Assembly: GCA_041477875.1 (NCBI GenBank)
Contig: JBGOVA010000035.1
Location: forward strand, 1-23,441
Direction of reading: 5' to 3'
DNA from: SZUA-430 sp041477875
Lineage (GTDB): Bacteria; Pseudomonadota; Alphaproteobacteria; Micropepsales; Micropepsaceae
DNA length: 23,441 bases
The notes under the pieces are model-generated. The model saw only the letters and a list, made by a program, of their open reading frames with translations, ran no database searches and was not told the DNA's origin. A program made the translations under genes and the position numbers. This document shows positions 6,393 to 13,183 of this stretch, in pieces (position 1 is the first letter of the stretch; every line of letters begins with the position of its first letter).

Positions 6393-7754
6393 CTAGTACG
6401 AATACTCGGCGAAGATGGGCGCTACGTTGCGCTTCCACGGGCCCTCGAATCTTTCGAGCAGTTCCTCGGCGCGCGTCTTGCCGCTTTCGGCGATCTGGAT
6501 GAGGGGCTCGATGAAACCTTCCTCAGTGCCGCCGATCGAGTCTTTCTCCGCGCGCGCGCGAAGGCCCGCGGTCGAGATCGCGAGCATGCGGCGGGCGAGC
6601 GCCTGGACGTTGGTGTTGCGGAACGGCGTCTTGAGGCCGAGCTTCGGCACGGCTTCGCGCAACGCGCTGCGTTCTTCGGCGCTCCAGTCCTTGACCAAGT
6701 CCCACGCGGCGTCGAGCGAAGATTGGTCGTAGTAGATGCCGACCCAGAGCGCAGGCAACGCGCAGATACGGCGCCACAATCCGCCGTCGGCGCCGCGCAT
6801 TTCGAGAAACTTCTTCAGGCGCACTTCGGGGAAGATCGTCGTCAGGTGATCCGCCCAGTCGGACAGCGTCGGGTCGACCTTCTCAAGCCCCGGAAGCTTG
6901 TGCGCGAGGAAATCGCGGAACGATTTGCCGGCGACGTCGTGATAGCGGCCGTCGCGATAGACGAAGTACATCGGCACGTCGAGCGCGTAGTCGACGTAGC
7001 GCTCGAAGCTCATGCCGTCTTCGAAGACCCAAGGCAGCATGCCGGAGCGGGCGTTGTCGACGTCGGTCCACACGTGGCCGCGGTAAGAGAGGAAACCGTT
7101 CGGCCTGCCCTCGCGGAACGGAGAGCAGGCGAAGATCGCGGTCGCGATGGGTTGAAGCGCGAGGCCGACGCGGAATTTCTTGACCATGTCGGCTTCGGAC
7201 GAGAAGTCGAGGTTCACCTGGATGGTGCAGGTGCGAAACATCATCTCGAGGCCGAGGCCGCCGACGCGCGGCATGTAGCGGCGCATGATCCCGTAACGCC
7301 CCTTGGGCATGACCGGCACGTCTTCGAGGCGCGCCGTCGGGTGATAACCGAGCCCCAGGAAGCCGGCGCCGATTTCGGCGGCGATTTCGCTTACCTGTTC
7401 GAGATGCGTGTTCACCTCGGCACAGGTTTGATGGACGCTTTTGAGCGGGGCGCCGGAGAGTTCGAACTGACCGCCGGGTTCCAGGCTGATCGCACCGCCC
7501 GCCTGTTTCAGGCCGATGATGTGCTCGCCCTCGTAGATGCCTTCCCAACCGAAGCGCTTCATGCCCTCCAACATCGCGCGAATGCCCGGGCGGCCGTCGT
7601 AGGGCAACGGCGCGTGCGTCTTCAGGTCGTAACCGAACTTTTCGTGTTCGGTGCCGATGCGCCATTCGCTCTTCGGTTTGACGCCGTCGGCGATGAATTT
7701 GATGAGATCGGCCTTGGACGTAATCGGGCCGCCGCCTGCTTGCGGAACTGACAT
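6393..7754 (-). CDS. gshA: Glutamate-cysteine ligase (plant/alphaproteobacterial type)
   Basis: Catalyses the ATP-dependent joining of glutamate and cysteine to gamma-glutamylcysteine, the first step of glutathione synthesis (EC 6.3.2.2), in the cytosol. The 453 residues match the length of the GCS2-superfamily enzymes of plants and alphaproteobacteria rather than the ~520-residue enterobacterial type. Visible signatures are WRIGTEHEKFGYD near the N-terminus, GGAISLEPGGQFELSGAP (the family's ExGGQxELS motif), CTIQVNLDFSSEADM and the C-terminal half RLKKFLEMRGADGG. The ATG at 7754 has GAGG about 8-11 bases upstream. It lies 67 bases downstream of rsmE on the same strand, a common neighbour in alphaproteobacteria. 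A 504-residue frame on the opposite strand is a codon-bias shadow. Confidence 0.96.
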   Translation of the reverse strand: MSVPQAGGGPITSKADLIKFIADGVKPKSEWRIGTEHEKFGYDLKTHAPLPYDGRPGIRAMLEGMKRFGWEGIYEGEHIIGLKQAGGAISLEPGGQFELSGAPLKSVHQTCAEVNTHLEQVSEIAAEIGAGFLGLGYHPTARLEDVPVMPKGRYGIMRRYMPRVGGLGLEMMFRTCTIQVNLDFSSEADMVKKFRVGLALQPIATAIFACSPFREGRPNGFLSYRGHVWTDVDNARSGMLPWVFEDGMSFERYVDYALDVPMYFVYRDGRYHDVAGKSFRDFLAHKLPGLEKVDPTLSDWADHLTTIFPEVRLKKFLEMRGADGGLWRRICALPALWVGIYYDQSSLDAAWDLVKDWSAEERSALREAVPKLGLKTPFRNTNVQALARRMLAISTAGLRARAEKDSIGGTEEGFIEPLIQIAESGKTRAEELLERFEGPWKRNVAPIFAEYSY

Positions 7755-7821
7755 TAAGGCACCTCAATAGAGATAGCTCCATGTAGGCTCGCGATCCCCC
7801 ACCGCGCAAGGGGAGAAGCGT

Positions 7822-8580
7822 CTAATTCCAGTCGCCGAGCGTAGATTGCCAAATCGCGATCGCGGCAAGGGCCGCCGTGTCGGCGCGCATGATGCGGGGG
7901 CCGAGCGAGACCGGTACGACGAAGCTCAGCCTACGGAGCATTTCGCGCTCGGCCGGATCGAAGCCGCCTTCGGGGCCGGTTAGAATTGCCCACCGGCCAC
8001 GGCCGACTGTTGCGAGGGCCGCAACGGCGGAAGGTGCGTCGCCGGCTTCGTCGCAGAACATCAGCCTTCGGTCGCTGCTCCATCGGGGGACGAGTTTCGC
8101 GAGATCGATGGGCTCGGCGATTTCAGGCACCGTCAACCGACCGGACTGCTCGGCGGCTTCGACCCCGTTGGCGCGCATGCGTTCGGTGTTCACGCGCTCG
8201 ACGATCGTGCGGCGCGTCATCACCGGCTGAATGCGTGCGACCCCCAACTCCGTTGCTTTCTGCACGATGTAGTCGAGCGGGGTCTTCTTGATCGGCGCGA
8301 GCAGGAGCCAGAGGTCGGGCACACCCGCTTGCTCGCGGGTTTGAGCTTCGATCTTCAGTGTGACGACACGTTTGGCGATCTCGGAGATGACCGCGCGCCA
8401 TTCGCCGTCACGGCCGTTGAACACGCGCAAGCCGTCGCCCGCCTTTGCGCGCATGACATGCGCCAGGAAATGGGTTTGCGCCTCGCCCAGAGGAACCATG
8501 CTCCCTTGCGACAGCGGCTCGTCGATGAACAGGCGCGTCAGACCGCCGGGGTGCGTGATGTCGTGGTCGTCTTGCGGCAT
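7822..8580 (-). CDS. rsmE: 16S rRNA (uracil1498-N3)-methyltransferase
   Basis: RsmE methylates N3 of U1498 of 16S rRNA using S-adenosylmethionine. The 252-residue protein has the N-terminal PUA-like domain (TRLFIDEPLSQG ... HFLAHVMRAKAGDGLRVFNGRDGEW) and the C-terminal SPOUT knot with its two diagnostic motifs, ILTGPEGGFDPAE and SLGPRIMRADTAALAAI. The KKTPLDYIVQKATELGV segment is also typical. I start at the ATG at 8580 (MPQDDHDITHPGGLTRLF); a start at 8628 would add 16 unrelated residues and overlap the divergent ubiA gene. The gap to ubiA is only 46 bases, so the two promoters must lie back to back or inside coding sequence. Confidence 0.95.
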   Translation of the reverse strand: MPQDDHDITHPGGLTRLFIDEPLSQGSMVPLGEAQTHFLAHVMRAKAGDGLRVFNGRDGEWRAVISEIAKRVVTLKIEAQTREQAGVPDLWLLLAPIKKTPLDYIVQKATELGVARIQPVMTRRTIVERVNTERMRANGVEAAEQSGRLTVPEIAEPIDLAKLVPRWSSDRRLMFCDEAGDAPSAVAALATVGRGRWAILTGPEGGFDPAEREMLRRLSFVVPVSLGPRIMRADTAALAAIAIWQSTLGDWN

Positions 8581-8626
8581 GAGGCGCTCTTGTCGCGTGG
8601 CGGCGCCCCACTTAACACATGGCGGC

Positions 8627-9574
8627 ATGAGCGTAACCGATGAAGTACGCCCTGCCGATGCCGCGCCCGTGACCTGGGTCGACAGGAACGCGCCCGTCGT
8701 GGTCAGGCCCTATCTTCGGCTGGCCCGCGCGGATCGGCCGATCGGCGTGTGGCTCCTGTTGTGGCCGTGTTGGTGGAGCATCTTGTTGGCCGCTCCACGA
8801 GTGGCTCACGTGACATTCGGCTCGGTTTTCTATGTCGTCTGGTTGATGGCGCTGTTCGCGGTCGGCGCGGCGGTGATGCGCGGCGCGGGTTGCACCTACA
8901 ACGACATCGTCGACCGCGACATCGACGCCAAGGTCGCGCGCACGGCGGGGCGGCCGATCCCATCGGGGCAAGTAAGCGTTTGGGCGGCGTGGGCGTTCGT
9001 CATCGCGCAGTCGCTTGTCGGTCTTCTCGTGTTGCTGCAGCTCAATTGGTTTTCGGTGGTATTGGGCACGCTGTCGCTGGCGCCGATCGCGATTTATCCC
9101 TTCATGAAGCGGATCACGGATTGGCCGCAGGCGTTCCTGGGGTTGACGTTCAATTGGGGCGCACTGCTCGGCTGGTCGGCGGTGACAGGCGGTTTGGCAC
9201 CGGCTCCGATCTTGCTGTTCGCCGGCTGCGTGTCTTGGACTCTTGGTTACGACACGATCTATGCGCATCAGGATAAGGAAGACGACGCGCTCATCGGCGT
9301 GCGCTCGACGGCGCGCCTGCTCGGCGAGCAAACGAAGCCGTGGTTGATTGGATTCTACGGCGCGGCATGGCTGTTGTTTCTGGGTGCGGGCACCGCTGCG
9401 GGCATGGGCCTCGGGTTTTTCGTGCTTCTCGGCGCCGTCGCGGGACATCTGGCTTGGCAGATTCTCCGGCTCGACACCAACGACGGGGTGAATTGCCTTT
9501 CGACCTTCAAGTCGAACCGCGATTTGGGATTGATCATGCTTGTCGCTATCCTGGCTGGAATCATGACCGGCTGA
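8627..9574 (+). CDS. ubiA: 4-hydroxybenzoate polyprenyltransferase
   Basis: An integral membrane prenyltransferase that attaches the polyprenyl tail to 4-hydroxybenzoate in ubiquinone synthesis. The two Asp-rich magnesium/diphosphate-binding motifs are present: NDIVDRDID at residues 92-100 followed by AKVARTAGRPIPSG, and DTIYAHQDKEDD at 209-220 followed by IGVRSTARLLG. The 315 residues and about eight to nine helices are normal for UbiA. The start is the ATG at 8627 (MSVTDEVRPADAAP); the frame is open much further upstream only because it runs antisense to rsmE. A MAPEG gene starts 11 bases after the stop, so the two are probably co-transcribed. Confidence 0.95.
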   Translation: MSVTDEVRPADAAPVTWVDRNAPVVVRPYLRLARADRPIGVWLLLWPCWWSILLAAPRVAHVTFGSVFYVVWLMALFAVGAAVMRGAGCTYNDIVDRDIDAKVARTAGRPIPSGQVSVWAAWAFVIAQSLVGLLVLLQLNWFSVVLGTLSLAPIAIYPFMKRITDWPQAFLGLTFNWGALLGWSAVTGGLAPAPILLFAGCVSWTLGYDTIYAHQDKEDDALIGVRSTARLLGEQTKPWLIGFYGAAWLLFLGAGTAAGMGLGFFVLLGAVAGHLAWQILRLDTNDGVNCLSTFKSNRDLGLIMLVAILAGIMTG

Positions 9575-9585
9575 GGGGAAACGAC

Positions 9586-10032
9586 GTGAGTTATGGAATT
9601 CCGATTCTGCCGCCGCTGGCGGCGCTGGTATTGTTCGCGGTCTGGGCCCTCTTGCTCGTGCTATCTATCGGCGCCTGGCGTGGGGGACTGGTGGCGGCAC
9701 GAAAGAAGCCGATCACCGGCTTTCCCGGCGGAACACAACACGGCAGCGACGCCTACTGGCGCTTGAACCGCGCGCACGTGAACACGGTCGAGAACCTGCC
9801 AATCTTCGGGTCGCTGGTGATCGCGGGAACCTATTTGCAGGTTCAGGATCTGGCGTTTCAGATTCTGCCCAGTCTGGTGCTCTATGCGCGGGTCGTGCAG
9901 TCGCTGATTCACGTTACGTCGGGCACGGCTTTCGCGATCAATTTGCGCTTTGCGGCCTATGCCGTTCAGGTGGCTTCGATGCTCGTGATGGCTTATTTCG
10001 TCTTGCGCGCGACTGGTCTGCCGCTGCCGTGA
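9586..10032 (+). CDS. MAPEG family membrane protein, 148 aa (GTG start)
   Basis: Four predicted transmembrane helices, with the MAPEG core in the first loop and second helix: AYWRLNRAHVNTVENLPIFG contains the conserved RxxxxHxNxxExxP pattern. The human members (membrane-associated proteins in eicosanoid and glutathione metabolism) use glutathione; the function of bacterial members like this one is mostly untested. The start is the GTG at 9586 with GAGGGGA at 9573-9579. It lies 11 bases after ubiA and 12 bases before a desaturase gene, indicating an operon of membrane and lipid-related enzymes. Confidence 0.9.
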   Translation: MSYGIPILPPLAALVLFAVWALLLVLSIGAWRGGLVAARKKPITGFPGGTQHGSDAYWRLNRAHVNTVENLPIFGSLVIAGTYLQVQDLAFQILPSLVLYARVVQSLIHVTSGTAFAINLRFAAYAVQVASMLVMAYFVLRATGLPLP

Positions 10033-10044
10033 TATAATTTACGT

Positions 10045-11076
10045 ATGAGCCTGGATACTCATGAATTGCTGACGCCTGAGGAACTGGCCGCGGTTCGCCA
10101 GCGGTCCGATTTGCGCGGCATCTGGTGCGTCGCGCATGGCTGGATCGTGATCTTTGCGGCGATGGCGGCTTTCATCCTGGTGCCGCATCCCGCCGTGTGG
10201 GCGATCGGCATTGTGGTCGTCGGCGCGCGGCAGTTGGGGCTTGCGATTCTGATGCACGACGCCGCGCACGGCGTGCTGACGAACAACAAGCGGCTGAACG
10301 AAGCGCTCGGGCAATGGTTCTGCGCGTGGCCGGTGTTCACCGACCTCTACGCCTATCGGCCGTACCATCTGACGCATCATCGCTGGACGCAGCAGGCGAA
10401 CGATCCCGACTTGACGCTATCGGCGCCGTTTCCGATCACGAAATCGAGTCTGACGCGCAAGATGATCCGCGACCTCACCGGGCAGACGACCTTCAAACAG
10501 CGCACGGCGCAGTTCCGCTCGGCGTTCAAGCTGAAGGACGGGACGTTGGCGCAGCGCATGGCAAAAGGCTTCGGCCGGCTCGGCCCATCGATCGCGGTGA
10601 ATATCGGTTTGTTCGCAGCGTTGGCGGCGATCGGACAATGGCATGTGTTCTTCGCGCTATGGGTGCTGCCGTTCTTCACCTGGTTCCCGATGATCACGCG
10701 CATCCGCAACATCGCCGAGCACGCGGTGGTGCCCGACAACGACGATCCGTTCCGCAATGCGCGCACGACGAAGGCGAATTGGTGGTGGCGCGCGGCGGTC
10801 GCGCCTTATTGGGTCAACTATCACGTCGAGCATCATCTACTGATGTACGTGCCCTGCTACAATCTGCCGAAGCTGCACGCACTGCTTGTCGCCAAGGGCT
10901 TTGGACCGAAGATGGAAATTCAGCCCGACTACATGGCCGTGCTCGCCATGGCGACGTCGAAACCCGAAAGCGCCGCCAACAACAACGAAGAGGCCGGCGA
11001 CGCGGGCGACACCGGCAACAATCACGGCGCCGGCATTGCCTTCAACATCACGCCGCGCGCCAGCCAGCGCGCGTGA
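10045..11076 (+). CDS. Fatty acid desaturase family protein, 343 aa
   Basis: The three histidine boxes of membrane di-iron desaturases are all visible: HDAAHG (71-76), HLTHH (108-112) and HVEHH (260-264), with the extra NIAEH at 222-226. Hydrophobic helices flank them (about residues 30-67 and 185-215). The enzyme should introduce a double bond, or hydroxylate, an acyl-lipid or similar substrate in the inner membrane with O2 and an electron donor; position and substrate cannot be read off. The C-terminal ~36 residues are an unusual tail rich in Asn, Gly, Glu and Ala (ESAANNNEEAGDAGD...). A TATAAT sits at 10033-10038 but is too close to the ATG for a normal leader. It overlaps the following methyltransferase gene by GTGA. 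Confidence 0.92.
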   Translation: MSLDTHELLTPEELAAVRQRSDLRGIWCVAHGWIVIFAAMAAFILVPHPAVWAIGIVVVGARQLGLAILMHDAAHGVLTNNKRLNEALGQWFCAWPVFTDLYAYRPYHLTHHRWTQQANDPDLTLSAPFPITKSSLTRKMIRDLTGQTTFKQRTAQFRSAFKLKDGTLAQRMAKGFGRLGPSIAVNIGLFAALAAIGQWHVFFALWVLPFFTWFPMITRIRNIAEHAVVPDNDDPFRNARTTKANWWWRAAVAPYWVNYHVEHHLLMYVPCYNLPKLHALLVAKGFGPKMEIQPDYMAVLAMATSKPESAANNNEEAGDAGDTGNNHGAGIAFNITPRASQRA

Positions 11077-11717
11077 TCGACGCTAGAGCCTTCATTCGCG
11101 CGAACACCGAATTGATCCGGCCGCCGCTGGTGCCGGAGATTCAGCTTCACCTTGCGAGCGAGATCGTGCCGATCTGGCGCAAGACCGAAGAAGAGCTTGC
11201 AGCCGAGGACGTGCCGCCGCCGTTCTGGGCGTTCGCGTGGGCCGGAGGTCAAGCGCTGGCGCGCTACGTTCTCGATAACCCAGGTGTGGTGGGCGGACGT
11301 CGTGTCTTGGATTTCGCCTCGGGTTCCGGCATTTCGGCGATCGCATCGATGCAGGCACGTGCGCGATCGGTGCTGGCAACGGAGATCGATCGCTTTGCCA
11401 TCGCCGCGATTGCGCTCAACGCGCGGGTGAATGCCGTCGAGGTCGAAAGCACGACTGAAGATGTGGTCGGACGCGACGACGGATGGGAAACCGTGACTGC
11501 AGGCGATATTTGCTATGAGCGCGAGATGTCGGAGCGGGTGTTCGGCTGGTTGAGGGCGCTGGCGGCGCGCGGCGCGACGGTCTTGATTGGCGATCCCGGA
11601 CGGAACTACCTTCCGAAATCGAATATGTCGGAGCTGCAGGGCTACGACGTTCAGACGACGCGCGAACTCGAGGACCGGGAAGTCAGGCGCACGAAAGTTT
11701 GGCGGGTGGTTCCCTGA
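11073..11717 (+). CDS. SAM-dependent methyltransferase, ETF-beta lysine methyltransferase-like, 214 aa
   Basis: The SAM-binding motif I is VLDFASGSG (about residues 76-84), preceded by PPPFWAFAWAGGQALARYVLDNP, and followed further on by TEIDRFAIAAIALNARVN. The motif GDPGRNYLP near the C-terminus is characteristic of the METTL20/NNT1-type branch of seven-beta-strand methyltransferases. Bacterial relatives methylate lysines of the electron transfer flavoprotein beta subunit, and I infer a similar role. An annotation as a ribosomal protein L11 methyltransferase relative is the main alternative. The start is GTG at 11073, overlapping the desaturase stop by 4 bases (GTGA), which implies translational coupling. 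The long in-frame extension back to 10125 is a shadow of the desaturase gene. Confidence 0.88.
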   Translation: MIDARAFIRANTELIRPPLVPEIQLHLASEIVPIWRKTEEELAAEDVPPPFWAFAWAGGQALARYVLDNPGVVGGRRVLDFASGSGISAIASMQARARSVLATEIDRFAIAAIALNARVNAVEVESTTEDVVGRDDGWETVTAGDICYEREMSERVFGWLRALAARGATVLIGDPGRNYLPKSNMSELQGYDVQTTRELEDREVRRTKVWRVVP

Positions 11718-11721
11718 TTCA

Positions 11722-11760
11722 TTCGACGTTACACTTGAATTATGCGTATAATACGTATAT
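11722..11760 (+). promoter_or_regulatory. Promoter and palindromic operator of the toxin-antitoxin pair
   Basis: A consensus -10 TATAAT (11747-11752) is embedded in the palindrome CGTAT-A-ATACG (11745-11755), next to a second palindrome ATACGTAT (11751-11758). The best -35 is TTCGAC (11722-11727), 19 bases upstream, which is weak. The region is much more AT-rich than its surroundings. A palindrome on the -10 fits autorepression by the antitoxin, as known for Phd/YefM systems; this is inferred. Confidence 0.5.
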
Positions 11761-11769
11761 TGTGGGTTT

Positions 11770-12060
11770 ATGGCATCCGATTCGTCCACCAAGGTCACGT
11801 CCGGAGAGTTTCAGCGCGCTTTCGGACATTACAGAGAGTTGGCGCTGCAAGCCCCCGTCTCGATCACCAGTCACGGGCGCGAGAGCCTCGTGCTGCTGTC
11901 GGCGGCAGAGTATTGTCGACTGAAAGAACTCGATCGGCGTGCGCTGCATCCGTGGGAGCTGAGCACGGAAACTCTAGCGGCCATAGCTGCTGCCGAACCG
12001 CCGGCCGAGGCGGCCGCGTTCGACAAAGAGCACAGACCCGCTCGCCGTCGCCGCCGATAA
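11770..12060 (+). CDS. Type II antitoxin, Phd/YefM family, 96 aa
   Basis: The N-terminal ~60 residues have the Phd/YefM DNA-binding fold pattern: VTSGEFQRAFGHYRELALQAPVSITSHGRESLVLLSAAEYCRLKELD, with the typical 'hGR' turn and the 'LSAAEYxRL' helix. The C-terminal part (ETLAAIAAAEPPAEAAAFDKEH) is the usual region that wraps the toxin. It should neutralise the downstream PemK-like toxin and repress the promoter through the palindrome at the -10. It ends in a run of arginines (RPARRRRR). The ATG at 11770 lies about 10 bases downstream of the likely transcription start, with only a weak ribosome binding site (GTGGG), so it may be translated from a very short leader. Confidence 0.9.
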   Translation: MASDSSTKVTSGEFQRAFGHYRELALQAPVSITSHGRESLVLLSAAEYCRLKELDRRALHPWELSTETLAAIAAAEPPAEAAAFDKEHRPARRRRR

Positions 12061-12497
12061 ATGTCTCTGCCCGAGCCGTCCCGGGGCTGGTCATCCGCTA
12101 TTCGTATCTTTGGCGCGACGAACGCTTACGCAAACTGGAAGAAGGCGCAAAAGATCGACCGTGCATGATCGTGGTTGCGATCAGACGCTACGGCGGCGTA
12201 GTGATGGTGACGGTCGCGCCCATTACCCGTCGGATTCCCCCGACGGACGCCAACGCCGTCGAACTTTCAGTCGAAGCCAAGCGACGCCTCGGGTTAGATG
12301 ACACGGGACCGTCGTGGGTCATCACGCACGAACTCAACGAGTTTGCCTGGCCCGGCCCCGACATTCGGCCGGTCGGATCGGGCGCACACAAACGTTTCGT
12401 TTGCGGGCTGATCTCCAGGGCAACGTTCTATGCCGTCCGAGCTGCAATACTAAGACATGCCCAGGCCGGCGCCCTGGCCATTGGTCGTCGTAGATAG
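12061..12497 (+). pseudogene. PemK/MazF-like toxin with a 1-base frameshift near its N-terminus
   Basis: The ATG at 12061, directly after the antitoxin TAA, encodes MSLPEPSRG, matching the start of this toxin family, but that frame ends at a stop after about 35 codons. The rest of the family sequence continues in another frame from about 12083: GLVIRYSYLWRDER, then KDRPCMIVVAI, VTVAPITRR, and SWVITHELNEFAWPGPDIRPV. The two parts would join perfectly if the GGGG run at 12083-12086 had one more G. The second frame has no ATG, GTG or TTG nearby; only a CTG at 12087 could start it. The toxin is probably an mRNA endoribonuclease. Here it is either inactivated, restored by slippage, or affected by a sequencing error. 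The remainder (about 135 residues) is intact to the TAG at 12495. Confidence 0.75.
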
Positions 12498-12519
12498 TTC
12501 TCCACTGGGATGCAGGCTG

Positions 12520-12534
12520 GGCGCGAACCGCGCC
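12520..12534. other. Small GC-rich hairpin between converging toxin and ogt genes
   Basis: GGCGCG-AAC-CGCGCC is a perfect 6-base stem with a 3-base loop, 23 bases after the toxin stop. There is no T run, so termination is a guess. The remaining gap to 12583 holds only a 10-base palindrome CTTGTACAAG (12549-12558). Confidence 0.3.
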
Positions 12535-12583
12535 GCCATAGCCGAATACTTGTACAAGAAACGACCAGCATAATTGTAAATCG

Positions 12584-13183
12584 CTAACGCGGCTGTTTCG
12601 GCGCGACGCGCGCGCGGCGCGGCGGCGCCACGAGGGGAAGCTGGTCGAAGAGGCTTGGCTTCTGGTTCACCTTTGCGCCTTCGATGGTCAGCAACCGCAT
12701 CTTCGTCGTCGTGCCGCCGCGGGCGGAGAAGCCGCCGACCTTGCCGCCGGCGCCGAGCACGCGGTGACAGGGCACGATGATGGGGAACGGGTTGGCGCCG
12801 AGCGCGGCGCCGACGGCGCGCGCGGCGCCGGGCGCGTTCAGCTTTGCCGCGACCTCGCCGTAAGACAGCGTTTCGCCGGGCGGGATGGCACGCGCCACGT
12901 CATAGACGCGGCGGTGGAAGTCGGGCACGCCGTCCAGGTCCAGCGGCACTCTCGTGAGATCGATGGGCTTGCCTTGAAGCAGCGCGATGATGTCGTCGAC
13001 GGTGCGCTTTACAGTGCGCGGTGGCGCGGTTTCGGGCGCGTCGGGGAAGCGCTTGCGCATGCAGGCGCGGGCTTCGTCCTCGTCGTGTTCGGGCAGATGC
13101 ACGGCGACGATGCCGCGCTCGCCCCACGCGATGGCGCAGGGGCCGATGGCCGTCTCGAAGAGGGCGAAGCCTTGCGGCGTCAT
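12584..13183 (-). CDS. ogt: Methylated-DNA-protein-cysteine methyltransferase (O6-alkylguanine repair)
   Basis: A suicide DNA-repair protein that transfers the alkyl group from O6-alkylguanine to its own cysteine. The active site PCHRV (Cys139) lies in NPFPIIVPCHRVLGAGGKVGGFSARGG. The helix-turn-helix recognition region (LSYGEVAAKLNAPGAARAVGAALGANP) and the N-terminal ribonuclease-H-like domain (FALFETAIGPCAIAWGERGIVAVHLPE) are present, with no Ada-type extension. At 199 residues it is longer than usual because of a basic proline-rich C-terminal tail (APPRRARVAPKQPR). Its ATG overlaps the stop of the upstream peptidase gene (ATGA at 13183-13180), so it is probably translated by re-initiation from that gene. 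Confidence 0.94.
   Translation of the reverse strand: MTPQGFALFETAIGPCAIAWGERGIVAVHLPEHDEDEARACMRKRFPDAPETAPPRTVKRTVDDIIALLQGKPIDLTRVPLDLDGVPDFHRRVYDVARAIPPGETLSYGEVAAKLNAPGAARAVGAALGANPFPIIVPCHRVLGAGGKVGGFSARGGTTTKMRLLTIEGAKVNQKPSLFDQLPLVAPPRRARVAPKQPR

Noticed and set aside
6237..7751. 504-residue open frame on the plus strand opposite gshA
   Set aside because: It runs exactly antisense to a clearly conserved gshA; its Arg/Ala/Glu/Val-rich sequence matches no family and is a result of high GC and codon bias.
10033..10038. TATAAT just before the desaturase ATG as a promoter
   Set aside because: Only 6 bases separate it from the ATG, so transcription would start at or after the start codon; the genes are closely packed and probably co-transcribed.
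11770..12497. Toxin-antitoxin pair as a novel defence system
   Set aside because: Both proteins resemble known Phd/YefM and PemK/MazF families, and no other defence genes lie nearby; the only novelty is the frameshift, reported separately.
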